This document shows positions 32,501 to 43,090 of a stretch of DNA of 64,000 nt, one piece after another; positions within the stretch are counted from its first letter, which is position 1, and every line of letters starts with the position of its first letter. Under the pieces are notes generated by a model. It did no database searches. It saw only the letters and a program-made list of their open reading frames with translations, and had not been told where the DNA came from. The stretch comes from Varroa destructor (taxonomy: Eukaryota; Arthropoda; Arachnida; Mesostigmata; Varroidae): the NCBI RefSeq assembly GCF_002443255.2, contig NW_019211455.1, forward strand, positions 4,074,597 through 4,138,596, written 5' to 3'. A program made the position numbers and the translations under genes.

Positions 32501-33326
32501 TTTGATTGGTGGTGCTCTTGGCAAATTCACGACACGGATCACTGGACATTGAACGATAAAACACTTATGACCATTTTGTTATGCGGCACAAACGCGCATG
32601 CACACATAGACATCAACTAGTCTACCCAACGACTGTTCGCCCGAATGTTCGATGCAATGGTAGTTCCCGTTTGCCTGTTGCTGGTTGGCAGTCGTTTGCT
32701 TTGGCAGAAGTCCTGTCTCATGCGAGAAAACAGACGTCTCAGATGGTAACAATGTCAGCAGTGACTTTTATGCCAGCTCGACTGCAACACTAGCTCACGC
32801 AGGAGGTATCAACCAATCAGCACCCGATAGTACGGAATGGCAGTGGTAGCGCCTTCGTGCGACGGCTGTGGGACTTCTGCATCGATTGCCACAATTTCTG
32901 CTTCCGAAATCAGCACTTCTGCCTATAATAAAATCGGCATTATGAAGTACCGACCAGTCCCTGAGCAGCAGTTGCTGCTTTTGCTATTGGCTTTTGGCGC
33001 TGAGCTGGCGTGCCAATCGCGACGGGAACGGTGCTGCTAATGCAGCTGTGGTAACGGAGACAGGAGTACCGCCACAGGACCCGTGCCATTACATAAACAT
33101 CACCCCACCACCGCTACGAAGCACTTTACTGCGTAATACTGTTTTTTTATCGACATTTTTTCCTTTTTCTTGATTCTCTCGTAACGAATCGAGACGTTAG
33201 CTTTGCTGCCACTGCCGTTGATTGGTCACTTCTGCAATTTCTCCCTTTGCCACGATCGAATGTCCCGCAACAGCAACGGCAGTGCCAGCAGGGAAACATG
33301 ACCATGGAACGCTATCGGTGAGCGGT

Positions 33327-33466
33327 GGGTGTTAGAATCGCGTGTACGATTCTGAATATCTATATTTATGCATACATGTATTGATAGATGGCCATATGCG
33401 TGTTATCTTGCTGTTACGAAACCTGTTGAAAGATGCTATTACTACTGCAGTAAGTGACTGAATCAA
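33327..33466. repeat. diverged direct repeat, copy 2
   Basis: Partner of 32366-32500, about 960 bp downstream in the same orientation. Similarity trails on to about 33510. A CTGCA|GTAAGT donor-like site inside this copy is not conserved in copy 1, which argues against it being a functional splice site. Confidence 0.8.
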
Positions 33467-33584
33467 CCATGAACGTCGAGAAGACATTGGCCATTGAGTG
33501 CTAAAGAGAGGACTGCCAGAAATATCATTGTCATGGGTCGAAATGGCCAAGCGTCTTGATCACGGGCGATGTTATCATTTACAG

Positions 33585-33729
33585 GAATGCGGCAACCGCA
33601 ACGACGCCAGCGGCTGTGGCCGCGGATTCTAATCGAGACCATCAGCTCGGGCCAAGTTCAGTCAGGGCTAGAACGCAGGCGGCGATAATGGCGCCTGCGA
33701 CCGAGGACACCGGAGTCGAGGTGGTTAAG
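33585..33729 (+). CDS. candidate exon 3 of six-exon model
   Basis: Not recognised. The acceptor is GTTATCATTTACAG and the donor GTTAAG|GTACTG (a GTAATT donor 40 nt further is an alternative with different phase). The 145 nt are one base and 48 codons ending in phase 0. The peptide is Ala/Thr-rich and probably disordered (NAATATTPAAVAAD), then EDTGVEVVK. Local GC content is higher than its flanks. It joins in phase to 34343. Confidence 0.33.
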
Positions 33730-34342
33730 GTACTGTTGGCCTGCTTGTCTACCTGCCTGGTTCAGTCAGGTAATTCCCTCTTCAGACTGTTTCTGTCGAG
33801 TGTCGAATTGTATATAAATTGTCTTTTCGACTATGTCTGTGACTATTTCTGATTGGCCCGCTCGGCGCACGCATGCGTTGGCGCGCACGCTCACTTAAGC
33901 TATTTACTCTTTCGGTAGTTTGCTCGTTCGACGCTACGCTCCTCGACGTGCTCCTCTGCCGTGTTCTGCTACTAACACGGTGATAATATGTTGCCAGGGG
34001 ACAGTAGGAAACAACGCGGAAGGCAAGCGCGAAACCGCTCTTTTTTGCGTGACGCGTCTCCGGACATAAAGTTTCTCGAGAATACTCGTAGACATATACA
34101 TACACGCACACATTCAGCCGTATAGGGTTTCTCTATCTAGATTCGTGTCTTTTAGCGCGCGGCAGCGGTTCGTCCGTCGCTTCGGACTTTATGGAAGGGT
34201 AAATTAGGAAATGCGATTTGGTGCTGATGCTACGCTAGCGGTAGCGGCAGCAGAAGCTGTTATGGTCGTAGCTAACAGAGATGAAAATGCGGCTGTTCTG
34301 CTATGTTGAGCAGCACCTCTAATATCGGTGTTGCTCATTTAG

Positions 34343-34472
34343 GTCCGGGGCGCCAAAGTGTCTAAGACGGTGACCGGCAACACGAGTGATCACACGACTG
34401 TGCCATTTCCTCAGGATCGCTCAGTAACCGCGCCACTCACAGGACAACAGTATCAGCACAGCAGGCGATCAG
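34343..34472 (+). CDS. candidate exon 4 of six-exon model
   Basis: Not recognised. After a good acceptor (CGGTGTTGCTCATTTAG) 43 codons and one base run to a donor GATCAG|GTAGCC. The junction with exon 3 reads GVEVVKVRGAKVSK. The segment is polar, Ser/Thr/Gln-rich and likely unstructured. The frame remains open beyond the donor to a TAA at 34769-34771 (143 codons in all), so retention of the following 286-nt intron would give a different, longer tail. Confidence 0.3.
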
Positions 34473-34758
34473 GTAGCCAGGCACTACTGGCAGCAACGGA
34501 AGCAGCATATAAAGACTCTTTCCTCCAATCCGTCGCGTGCCGAGCTGTTCTTAGCGTTGCCGTCATAGACAATCACATTTACCACCATACATCTACTACT
34601 TCACAAGCGAGCTTCGTTCATCGTACTACCCGCCATTGGACGCTTTCTGAATATCGATCGACAGATTACCGACCAAACGGCACAATAACCCCTTCATGCG
34701 AACCCAGATTGGTACAAAAGGAACTAGCCAAGCTGGAAGAAATGGAGTCTACTTCCAG

Positions 34759-34851
34759 TGAACAGAAATAAGAGTAGAGAATCTGATGATGTCGAAGGAA
34801 ATTCCGGTGGAACTGCGAAGTCTGCACCTAGAAGTCCACCTACGATTCTCG
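34759..34851 (+). CDS. candidate exon 5 of six-exon model
   Basis: Not recognised. Acceptor GTCTACTTCCAG and donor TCTCG|GTATTG enclose 93 nt: two bases, 30 codons, one base. Taking one base from exon 4 it continues a Ser/Arg/Asp-rich, disordered run (NRNKSRESDDVEGNSGG). The next intron (34852-34909) is only 58 nt but has an outstanding pyrimidine tract. Confidence 0.3.
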
Positions 34852-34909
34852 GTATTGTCCTCTGCACCCCCCACCTAACCCATCCCCTCTTTATTTGTCT
34901 ACTTCGCAG

Positions 34910-34947
34910 CGCTGATGCCTGTGCATCCATCCTTCGCTTTGAGCTGA
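34910..34947 (+). CDS. candidate last exon of six-exon model
   Basis: Not recognised. The acceptor (CCCTCTTTATTTGTCTACTTCGCAG) is among the strongest in the window. With the base left by exon 5 it reads ALMPVHPSFALS and a TGA at 34945-34947. The whole chain is 546 nt, 182 codons including the stop. A different phase would give 28 codons to TAG at 34994-34996. An AATAAA lies about 730 bp downstream (near 35677). Confidence 0.27.
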
Positions 34948-35850
34948 TGATATGGTTGGCGCTTCACATGGAGCCCATGGCAAAGACTTATCGTTAGGTA
35001 TTTAGTCTCAACTTGAGGACTAATATGTTACGGGGGCTTTTCACTGTCTTCTTTCGCTGTTATTTGTTTCCCTCCCCGATTTGTTCTTTCTCTATACTTC
35101 CGCTTAGACTCTGCGTGAGAGCAACACTAGCATGCATAGAGTATCTCGTGATATCGATTCGTGTTAACGATGTTTAGTGTTTTCGGCCGTTTCTGTTTGT
35201 AGACGGAATGGAAATGAGGTCCGAGGGCACAAGACACACACAGAGAGGCAAAAAGACGAGAGAGAGGCTTTGTTTAGTTGACGGTCTGGACGAAGAGACA
35301 CTTTTGGCCTAGTCTGAAGCTGTTGCGCAAAACCCTTCCAGCGACAGCTGTCAATTGTTTAAACTGATCCCAACAGCTGTGAGCAGTGGCGTTCATTACG
35401 GTCTATGCAACAGGACGGTGGCATGCCCGATTAAGCCGGCTGCGCGCTCTCGCCATCCTCTTGCGTTTCTCTAACCCTCTCGCAATTTCTGTGAGTTCTT
35501 GATACCCCACCCACCAATTCCCCTTTCCACTCCTCTCTCTCTCTCTCTCTCGCATTCTTTTCTCGGCATTTGCCTCCCATTTTTGATTGTCCATGCAGAT
35601 GCCCGTTCGTCAGCGTATGGATCATTAGCGTCTATCAAAAGCACCACGAGCTTTGCAGGGATTCTCGATCCGCTGCAATAAACATCTACCAGACAGATAG
35701 ATCACCAATAGGATATTGACCGAGTTGACTATCATTGTTCAGCCGGTACATAAGTGTGCATGGCCTGTTCCCCTTTGACTACTATCTCGTACGCCGATAT
35801 TACAACATAGCTATTGCTGGTGCTTTTACTTTTACTGGCACTATCAACAG
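34948..35850. other. no supported gene
   Basis: Contains a CT repeat at 35533-35551 and an AATAAA near 35677 that could serve the preceding model. Reverse frames around 35403-35625 are rich in Arg and Glu because they cross the CT repeat. Confidence 0.4.
35533..35551. repeat. (CT)9 microsatellite
   Basis: Simple CT repeat in a pyrimidine-rich stretch. Confidence 0.92.
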
Positions 35851-36126
35851 TTTTGTCTGATTATTTTTGCCGTGCTGTTCGTACGGCCAGCTCTGAAGCT
35901 ACTCGAACAATTGTTGCTATAGCAATCCGACCATTTAGTGAAAATCTTCTCTTTGCCAAATCGGATAGAATGAGATCAGAACGGTGCAGACGAAGACAAA
36001 GAAAGCTGTCATATCGTTATCATTATGATACGTTAAGTGTGCCTTGTGTAATTATGTTGCCGGCAACGATAGCGAACGAACACAGCGACGCTAACGACGA
36101 CGCTGTACAGACCAAAACACAAAAAC
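35851..36126 (+). CDS. candidate internal exon, unknown protein
   Basis: Not recognised. A strong acceptor (CTTTTACTTTTACTGGCACTATCAACAG) is followed by 276 nt open as two bases, 91 codons and one base, ending at AAAAAC|GTAAGT. The sequence has a hydrophobic patch (TIVAIAIRPF), a very basic cluster (RCRRRQRKL) that could act as a nuclear signal, and an acidic-polar end (SDANDDAVQTK). It is the longest frame bounded by two good splice sites. No neighbouring exon fixes the phase. Confidence 0.36.
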
Positions 36127-39049
36127 GTAAGTTTACAACTGTTTTTAACTTCAGTTACTCTCGTCAGCTTCACTCATCGGTAGCGTCGGTTTAAAATGAC
36201 GCGTCCACATACACACACAAACAGGCTCGTGTACACCTACATTGAAACACACTGCATTAAAGCTTACATATCAGAGATACCAGCTATTTTCATATTAATA
36301 CTACATTTTCAAGTCTGCGGCAGGGTTACGAACGATAACAGTTACATACACGTATATATTGGGTGGATTGTAACATGGTGATGGTAATGATGATGCGGAA
36401 GATGATTGGGGTGTTAATAGCTAAAAAAAAGATCTCACGCTTGAAGCCTTGCCGCAAATTACGTACGTACAGCTTGCAGAAGCTGGCGTGCAGGTTTCTC
36501 GTCCTTTTGTCAGTCAACGAATATATATTTTTCAGCTGGTCATGCTCTGACTTGTGTTTCAACTACAACTATCACTGTACCATTATACAACCATTATTAT
36601 TATGACTATGATTCCAGGCACTGCTTTGATCGATGGCTCAAACATGCGATGTCAGATTTGGGTTTTTGTATGAACTTTTCATTTTAGAAAGACTAAGAAT
36701 CAAGGAGCTTCTTGAAATCAATTGATATTTCATTTCTAATGGAAGCTTCATAAATCGTTAAGTCATCATCGATAGCACCATTAAATAGGAAAGTGAAGAG
36801 AACTACTACATTAACAAGCCATTGTCACGAGCTAAAACGTTATCATTCAATACTTCGACAGAGATTTCCCTAATAGCATATAAGTTGAACAGTCATGATG
36901 GAACTTATCTATCTTGCGTAACATTTAGATCTCTATTTATGTGTTTATCGGTCTCTTTCCCTTTGTCTTCATCCTCTCCTATGCATAGCGTCCCTTGGAG
37001 TAAGATGTTGATACTGGTTATGGCTGTACATACTGCCGTTATATACGGAAACCTAGGCGTGCTTAATCTATGATGTCGTTTGCTGAGTAGGTTCGATGTT
37101 AATACGTTTTTCCAGCTCAGCGAACAAACATTCAATCACTTATGCGAATTTCCCTTGGATTAAAATGAACAGCATTTTCAGGGGCATCGTGCTTCCTATC
37201 ATACCGCGTTTTTTAGCTTCTCTTCTAAGCTTATTAATGCAGTGAGGCGGGGCTGACTCTGCTGCTACTTCAGCTCGTGTTGTTGTTGTTGTTGTCTTTG
37301 AAACGAAGGTAACCCTTTATCATTGTCTTGAAGACCCGACCAACGTGCGTTCCTCACGCAGTGGAGATGCAATAGTCGATTCTGATCTGACTTCTGCTGT
37401 TTGGTTCATAGTCCACTCTAGCCGTTTGTTGGCGATTTAAATTTGCCAGCTTTGCGGATTCGGACAAGCGCGGCCAGCCAGAAACCTTTCTAATAGACGG
37501 ACCGACTCTTGGCCTTTGATACAACGCCTTCATCATCGATGACGAACGAAGTCCGCGCTCACGGACTTTGTACGTCGACCACGTTTATATGACTTATGAT
37601 GATAGCGGCAAAAAGGCCACCAACTACCAGCCTATGATGACCGCAGCGACGCGAAGAAATCACGACGGCGGCTATGGCACCGATGTCAGCGTCACAAACG
37701 CCGAAGAAACAACTGCCAAATTTTGATACATATCCGACGATCCTCCCTGATTCTGAAAAGCAAATAGAACAGAAAGCAAATAACATGATTATATTATTAC
37801 ATTGTTTCTTCTTTAGATAGCTGTTTCGATAACGAGCTCTGCGTGCGTATAGATTGAGTGGAAGTCATTGGTTGGGGCGCTTAGAAACAGCGCAAAGATA
37901 TTGTGAGACGGTGATTTTCGGTAAAATCGAAATGACTAGATCTATTCATTGTTTTAATTTACGATATTGATTCTCTCTAACACACTCGAACAAAGATACT
38001 ATTTATCTATCTATCACTGATGTTGGTCAAGCAAATAGCACAAAAATGTGGGTTACCCAGGTCTGTTGCCGAACCTTCTTGAACAGCCGTTAATATTTAT
38101 CGACTGTATGGCCGGCTGTTTAAAGGTCGCACGTCCGCTTGGCTTCACCGCTACTTCAAATGACCCGAACACCTTTACTTTGTACTGCTTTCAGAAGTAC
38201 TAACTGATCTAATTTGCGTTTGTAGCTGCCTACTTATTGTTGACTGCAGCTAGATAAATGTTTCGAAAGGTTACCTTTATTACTATCAATATAAGACAAT
38301 ATAAGATACTTGCTTTCATCGAAAGGAAAGTTGTAGTATAAAGTAGTAGAAGATAGAAGTATAAAAGGTAATTGAAGACTGAATATTAAAAAACGGGCTT
38401 ACATTTGTCCTAGCGGTATACAGATGTTTGAGCCACACTTAATATTGTTCATGCGTATGGGTATCTCTGTATATTTTCAACATAACAAAATGCTCTAGAT
38501 AGGAGCCGCTTTTTATAAATAACAAATAACAAATTTTCATAATAGAAACTGATGTGTTTCAGCAATGAAAGATGGACTTTTGGATGTTGTCAAACATTAA
38601 TGATCCGACTCCGACACAACCGGACATTACCAATAACGTTACAAACAAAGGTCGAGATGAGCAACTCTCGACAAGGTTTTTTGTTGCAGGAAGAGACATG
38701 CTGTCATAGCTGGGGCAGCAACAAGACTTAATGACCAGCCGGGGAAGCCACTGGTTTGAGTCTATCAAGCTTAGATACATAGCATTTGTCAATAAAGCTA
38801 GATTACTCTGTATATTTCATTACAGATTCGATGCCCTAATAGCCCGAAGCGGCATATTCAAGCAAAAGTATCTTGCCGATGCCGCATCTTGTGGATATTT
38901 GAAAAGTTTAGGAAGTATTTTAACGCTGTAGTTTTTACGTATTAGGCGTTCATACGCCTAATCACCAAACGTTTGTACGTTACTACCGGCCTAACAATTC
39001 CCGTATGAGCACTGCTCATATACGAGAATATGGTATGAAAAAAACTTAC
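36127..39049. other. no supported gene; small hairpin
   Basis: Frames at 36196-37135 and 37559-37786 are short and unsupported. A GTT run sits near 37281-37294. A perfect 9-bp hairpin lies at 38941 and an imperfect one near 39003-39026. Confidence 0.35.
38941..38962. repeat. 9-bp perfect stem, 4-nt loop
   Basis: ATTAGGCGT at 38941-38949 pairs exactly with ACGCCTAAT at 38954-38962 around TCAT. Compact enough to be terminator-like in a bacterium, but in this eukaryotic context no role is implied. Confidence 0.9.
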
Positions 39050-39120
39050 GCGCTAGCTTTCAGGCTACAAAAGAACGGCATAAACCGGTTGTCTTTTCGT
39101 TCATTCATCGACGGATCAAG
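39050..39120 (-). CDS. candidate exon with internal ATG
   Basis: Not recognised. The reverse strand has acceptor AAATTATCTGCAG and donor AGCGC|GTAAGT around 71 nt: 23 codons plus two bases in phase 0. An ATG five codons in starts MNERKDNRFMPFFCSL, so it may be a first coding exon with part of the 5' UTR. A second, stronger acceptor (CCGTTCTTTTGTAG) inside would leave only 15 nt. Confidence 0.28.
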
Positions 39121-40682
39121 CTGCAGATAATTTGGCCACAAGTTGACACTGATGTCGATTGACCCCCTGAAGTCAGCTAGCTCTTTCCTTGATCCTGTTT
39201 AGTCGCGACGGATCGTTTTTCCATCACTTTTCAAGCTTCTCACAGTCACTTTCCGATAAAGCGAACAGTCGCCATTTGCGGACCTTTTTAGGGTCTGAAG
39301 TTTATACCCTGCCGGTACCCCCCGCCCAGTCTCCCGCCTACCTCCCCCCCTCCCCTGACGTGGCTTGGGAGACCTGGCGAAAATGTTCCACTGGGAATAG
39401 AACATTCTTCATCAACAACTGCGCTCCCCCCTCTGTTGTCAGTTGTTGATCATTAACATGATTATATGCCGGATGCTGGCGGGCTATCCATATTTGGAAG
39501 ATGTGTGGCGGGACCAACAGGACAAACAGGCCCTCCTATCGACAGTGCCGACAACCCACTAGAAGACGAGGATACGAAGCTAAGGGTAAAACTAACGCAA
39601 GCAAACAACAGTTGGCGGCTAAAGTGGGACCAGCCCCACTACTGGTTTTTCGTTCCTGCATTGGTTCATCGCATGTTATTATAGCGTTAGAATCTTCCAT
39701 CAAATAAACATTTTCCTTCTTGTATGTACGTATACATATACAACATAGTATCTCCTGGCTCCTAGTTTGTACAAGATACGACAGCTATAACAAAAAAGCT
39801 CAGCGATAGCCTTCGTTCGTTACGTTTGGATCGTGCTTCTGTATACCAAATCGCTTCCATAATTTTGGCCGTGTGTCTTCGTTCGTCTGCAAATACTACT
39901 CCCCCTGTGAATAAGGTTTGTTGGAGACGTTATATCTCATTATATATCAAATTTAGCGATTATATAGAGCATCTGAAAACTTAATCAGATCCATCACAGC
40001 GTACTTCGCTTCAAAACGATAAGACTCCTTTCGGTACCACAACATCTTGTGAGAATAAAATAGAACTTTGAAACGTATTTGCGTACAACCCGCCACTGTG
40101 AAATTATATGAGAGACAGATATTATAATAGAGCGAAGCTGTTCACTCGTAAAGTGAAAGCGGTCAGGGTTTGGCAGTATACAGAGTATTTGGCAAATCGA
40201 AGGATTTTGTCGGGGACGACGGGGTGTGAATGCAGGGTTTTCCGATTATTACCCGTCAACAACTCTCCGTATATGAGTTCAGGTATAATATCCGCATAAG
40301 CGAATGTTGTTTAACCTCATTGATATTGTCGTTCGCTCTATGTGTTTCTTCATCAACCGAAAAAACTTGCATGAAGGAACGAAACTAGAATGTATGGGCA
40401 CTCCTCTTAAAGAGTTCTAAGATAGGAGTCAACTGTGCGAAGGTCGCCAGCCATTCCCAGGCTCACGGTGGTCCCATCTAAGCGGAAGTGCATGCAGGCC
40501 ATCAGCAAAATCAATGGGTAGACTGGACTTGTACGAGGAAAAAATTATATTGTTATAGCAAAGTTGAAACACAATGAGGTTACAACAGTTATCTAAAATC
40601 ATTTTGACGCGATAGATCCAACAGGTAGGTCTCTGGTGAAGCCAAACAAATATACTATTTACCTAACTTTTAAGTGTTTCTC
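39121..40682. other. no supported gene
   Basis: C-rich patch at 39317-39355. Frames at 39189-39449 and 39466-39707 lack splice support. A CAACAG|GTAGGT donor near 40624 has no open exon before it in any frame. Confidence 0.38.
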
Positions 40683-40704
40683 TTTTTTTTTTTTTTTTTT
40701 TTTT
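40683..40704. repeat. T22 homopolymer
   Basis: Second 22-nt T run of the window. It could be the A-tail of a reverse-oriented retroposed sequence, but no body or duplication could be defined by eye. Confidence 0.9.
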
Positions 40705-41366
40705 AGATATTAACTTAAGATGGCCATTTACTACCAGACCCATTACAGCAAGAACTGCCCAGCTATAATATGAGCGGTCGTATGCTCGAAGCACGGAAGA
40801 TATGGATTCGCTATGAGTCGCAAATATAGGCAACCGAATACGTATCATATATAAATGACATTTTACAATACAATTAATGAAGTAGCAGGGCAATGAGCTT
40901 CGGCCACAACCCGCATCACCACGAACGACGCCACGTGTACCATGAAAGTATTCATTAAGTTGGATCTGATTTGCTGACCCCTGTGCGACCATAAGGAGTG
41001 AAGATCGACGCGAAGACCACGCGTGTGCCGGGGTTGAAACTGGTCCACGGTTCTATTTTTTTAACTGTTTCAAGTGTCTCATTCATGTTTGCTCAAGCCA
41101 TGAACCACAATTGATTGAAGCACTAGCTAATTAGCAGTAACAGCAGCCCTGAGTTCAGTAACACGACTAGAAAGATAGTTTTTTACGCTGTGTTTCGTAA
41201 GATTTTATGACAGTCCTCAAAAGCCTTTCTCCATCCTAACAATCCAAGCTTCCGGATGTCAACTTCGACTCGATAAACCGTCGAATGATCTTGTCTATGA
41301 GTTATATAAGTCAGGTTCTTTTTTAACCCCGTCTAAGTATGTTTAGGAAGGAAATATCGTGCTATT

Positions 41367-41485
41367 GCAGACTTTGCACGAAGTTGGCGACGTGCATGAC
41401 CGTGCTGTCTACGTAAAATAGTGGATCTCTGCTCGTCATGCGTTACACTGCACGTAGACAGCAGTTTTCCTCGTTCGAAGTCTGC
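41367..41485. repeat. interrupted inverted repeat, about 120 bp
   Basis: TGCTGTCTACGT at 41403-41414 is exactly complementary to ACGTAGACAGCA at 41452-41463, and outside these GCAGACTT (41367-41374) pairs with AAGTCTGC (41478-41485). The outer arms are unequally spaced (28 and 14 nt), so it is not one continuous stem. It could be a decayed foldback element or a structured RNA. Confidence 0.75.
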
Positions 41486-42708
41486 TATTAACCGATCAAA
41501 AGAACCGTAACCACGATTGGCACAATAACAGGCACTGTGAGGCAGCAGTCGAGGGAACGGGGCTTAGGTGCATGCAAAATTTTGTCCACCACAGCGATCG
41601 CACGATGTTAATCCGCTAAAGTTGCCTAAGCTTGTGGCGTATTTTTGTCGTTTTGCCCTATCTGTGTTTTTTGCACTGTCTCGAGAGCTTGTTAGGGACG
41701 AGACAAAAGAAGGCTACTCGTATTCACTCATCGAAGACTTTCTCAATGGTTCTCCTCTGTAACGGCCTCCAATTCAGAAAGAGCCCACAAATCAACGATA
41801 CTAACAACAAACACCATGTAAGGATAGTTCCCAGATATGGTGACTTTACAGAACGATTTTTGGCGAGTTTTGAAACTCTCGTTCAATGTACAATTATAAT
41901 ACAGCTCCCTGCGACACATTTTCTGTGTAGATGCGCAGGAAGTGTTACGCAGTTATCCAACAAAGTTATATATACAAATAAAAAATTAGGCATATAAATA
42001 CCAAATTGACAAGGAGGACCATTTTTCCGCATAACTAGATATTATAGAAATGACTAGAGTTGTGTAGATTTAAAATGTTGAAATGATTTTAAAATACGGG
42101 CTCTATTCAATATTCAGCTTGTTCTAAACGCGATGCATCAACAAAACGATAAACCCAGACAAGCATGGACATTGCTACGTCTGTAACAAGAAGAACAGAA
42201 GAAATTAAGTTTATTTGATTTAGGACGGTATATACATATATATGCATATATATAGCACTTTGTTGCACGGTAACATGACAAGGCAGTCGCTTGGCTGGCA
42301 CCGAAAGAGCGTTCATTTCGTAAGAAGCTGTTTTCGATGGGCGCGTTGTAGAATGGTGTAATTTGTTTGTACTGGAAGGAAGCTCCGAGCATCTCTTGGT
42401 GTCAGAAAGAAGAATATAGAAGCTATAAATTAAGGAAAATCGAATTATCCGAATTTGTCACACACATGTTTGGAATATGTGTAGACATGTACGTCGACGC
42501 ACGAGAACGCATAGTTTGACTATCTTCTGCACGTGGCGATTTTCGCAATACAAACAAACAAACAAAAAGTTGAAACCTATGCAGTATCTCGATTCAATTA
42601 GAGACCGTTGGAAATTTTTCTAGATGCATTCTGTTTACAAGGTCAGCCATATAGCCCTTCACGCCTCACTATCTATCCCAATGAGAAGTGTGTGTTCCTT
42701 TGTGCTCC

Positions 42709-42930
42709 ATGAACCATATCCGTTCTTGGCTTATTCCTACTCGCTTCATTGAATTGTGCCTTTGGCCGGCTTTGTTTGGGACGCTGTGCTGCGACGGCGC
42801 GACAAAGGTGCTATCATTTAGTGACACGCCGAATTCGTACGTTTACATGCCTTACGAGCTGCGACAGTTAGTACGAGCAGACACCCCTAGATGGAAACAA
42901 ACAGGCCAGTATGGTGGCTCGTACAATTAA
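42709..42930 (+). CDS. ATG-initiated ORF, possible small secreted peptide
   Basis: Not recognised. ATG at 42709 opens 73 codons to a TAA at 42928-42930. The N-terminus (MNHIRSWLIPTRFIELCLW) continues into PALFGTLCC and resembles a signal peptide, though with a charged residue inside. The remainder (YVYMPYELRQLVRADTPRW) is polar and aromatic. The stop codon lies in the first unit of the 85-bp tandem duplication and overlaps ATTAAA, a variant poly(A) signal. Chance length; interest is in the N-terminal hydrophobic stretch. Confidence 0.2.
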   Translation: MNHIRSWLIPTRFIELCLWPALFGTLCCDGATKVLSFSDTPNSYVYMPYELRQLVRADTPRWKQTGQYGGSYN

Positions 42931-43090
42931 ACACGCGTTCATACCTATTACAGGCTCATAGGCAACGCACCCATATCTCTTACGATCTCACACTATATCT
43001 GAGGGGTACAATTAAACACGCGTTCATACCTATTACAGGCTCATAGGCAACGCACCCATATCTCTTACGATCTCACACTATATCTGAGGG
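42921..43090. repeat. exact tandem duplication of 85 bp
   Basis: Bases 42921-43005 are repeated without a single difference at 43006-43090. The flanking bases differ on both sides, so there are exactly two copies. Each unit begins GTACAATTAAACACG and ends CTATATCTGAGGG. Perfect identity implies either a very recent duplication or an assembly artefact. Confidence 0.97.

Noticed and set aside
42138..42392. Overlapping reverse frames around an AT-rich stretch
   Set aside because: Repeated Tyr and Ile from TATATA sequence; no splice support.
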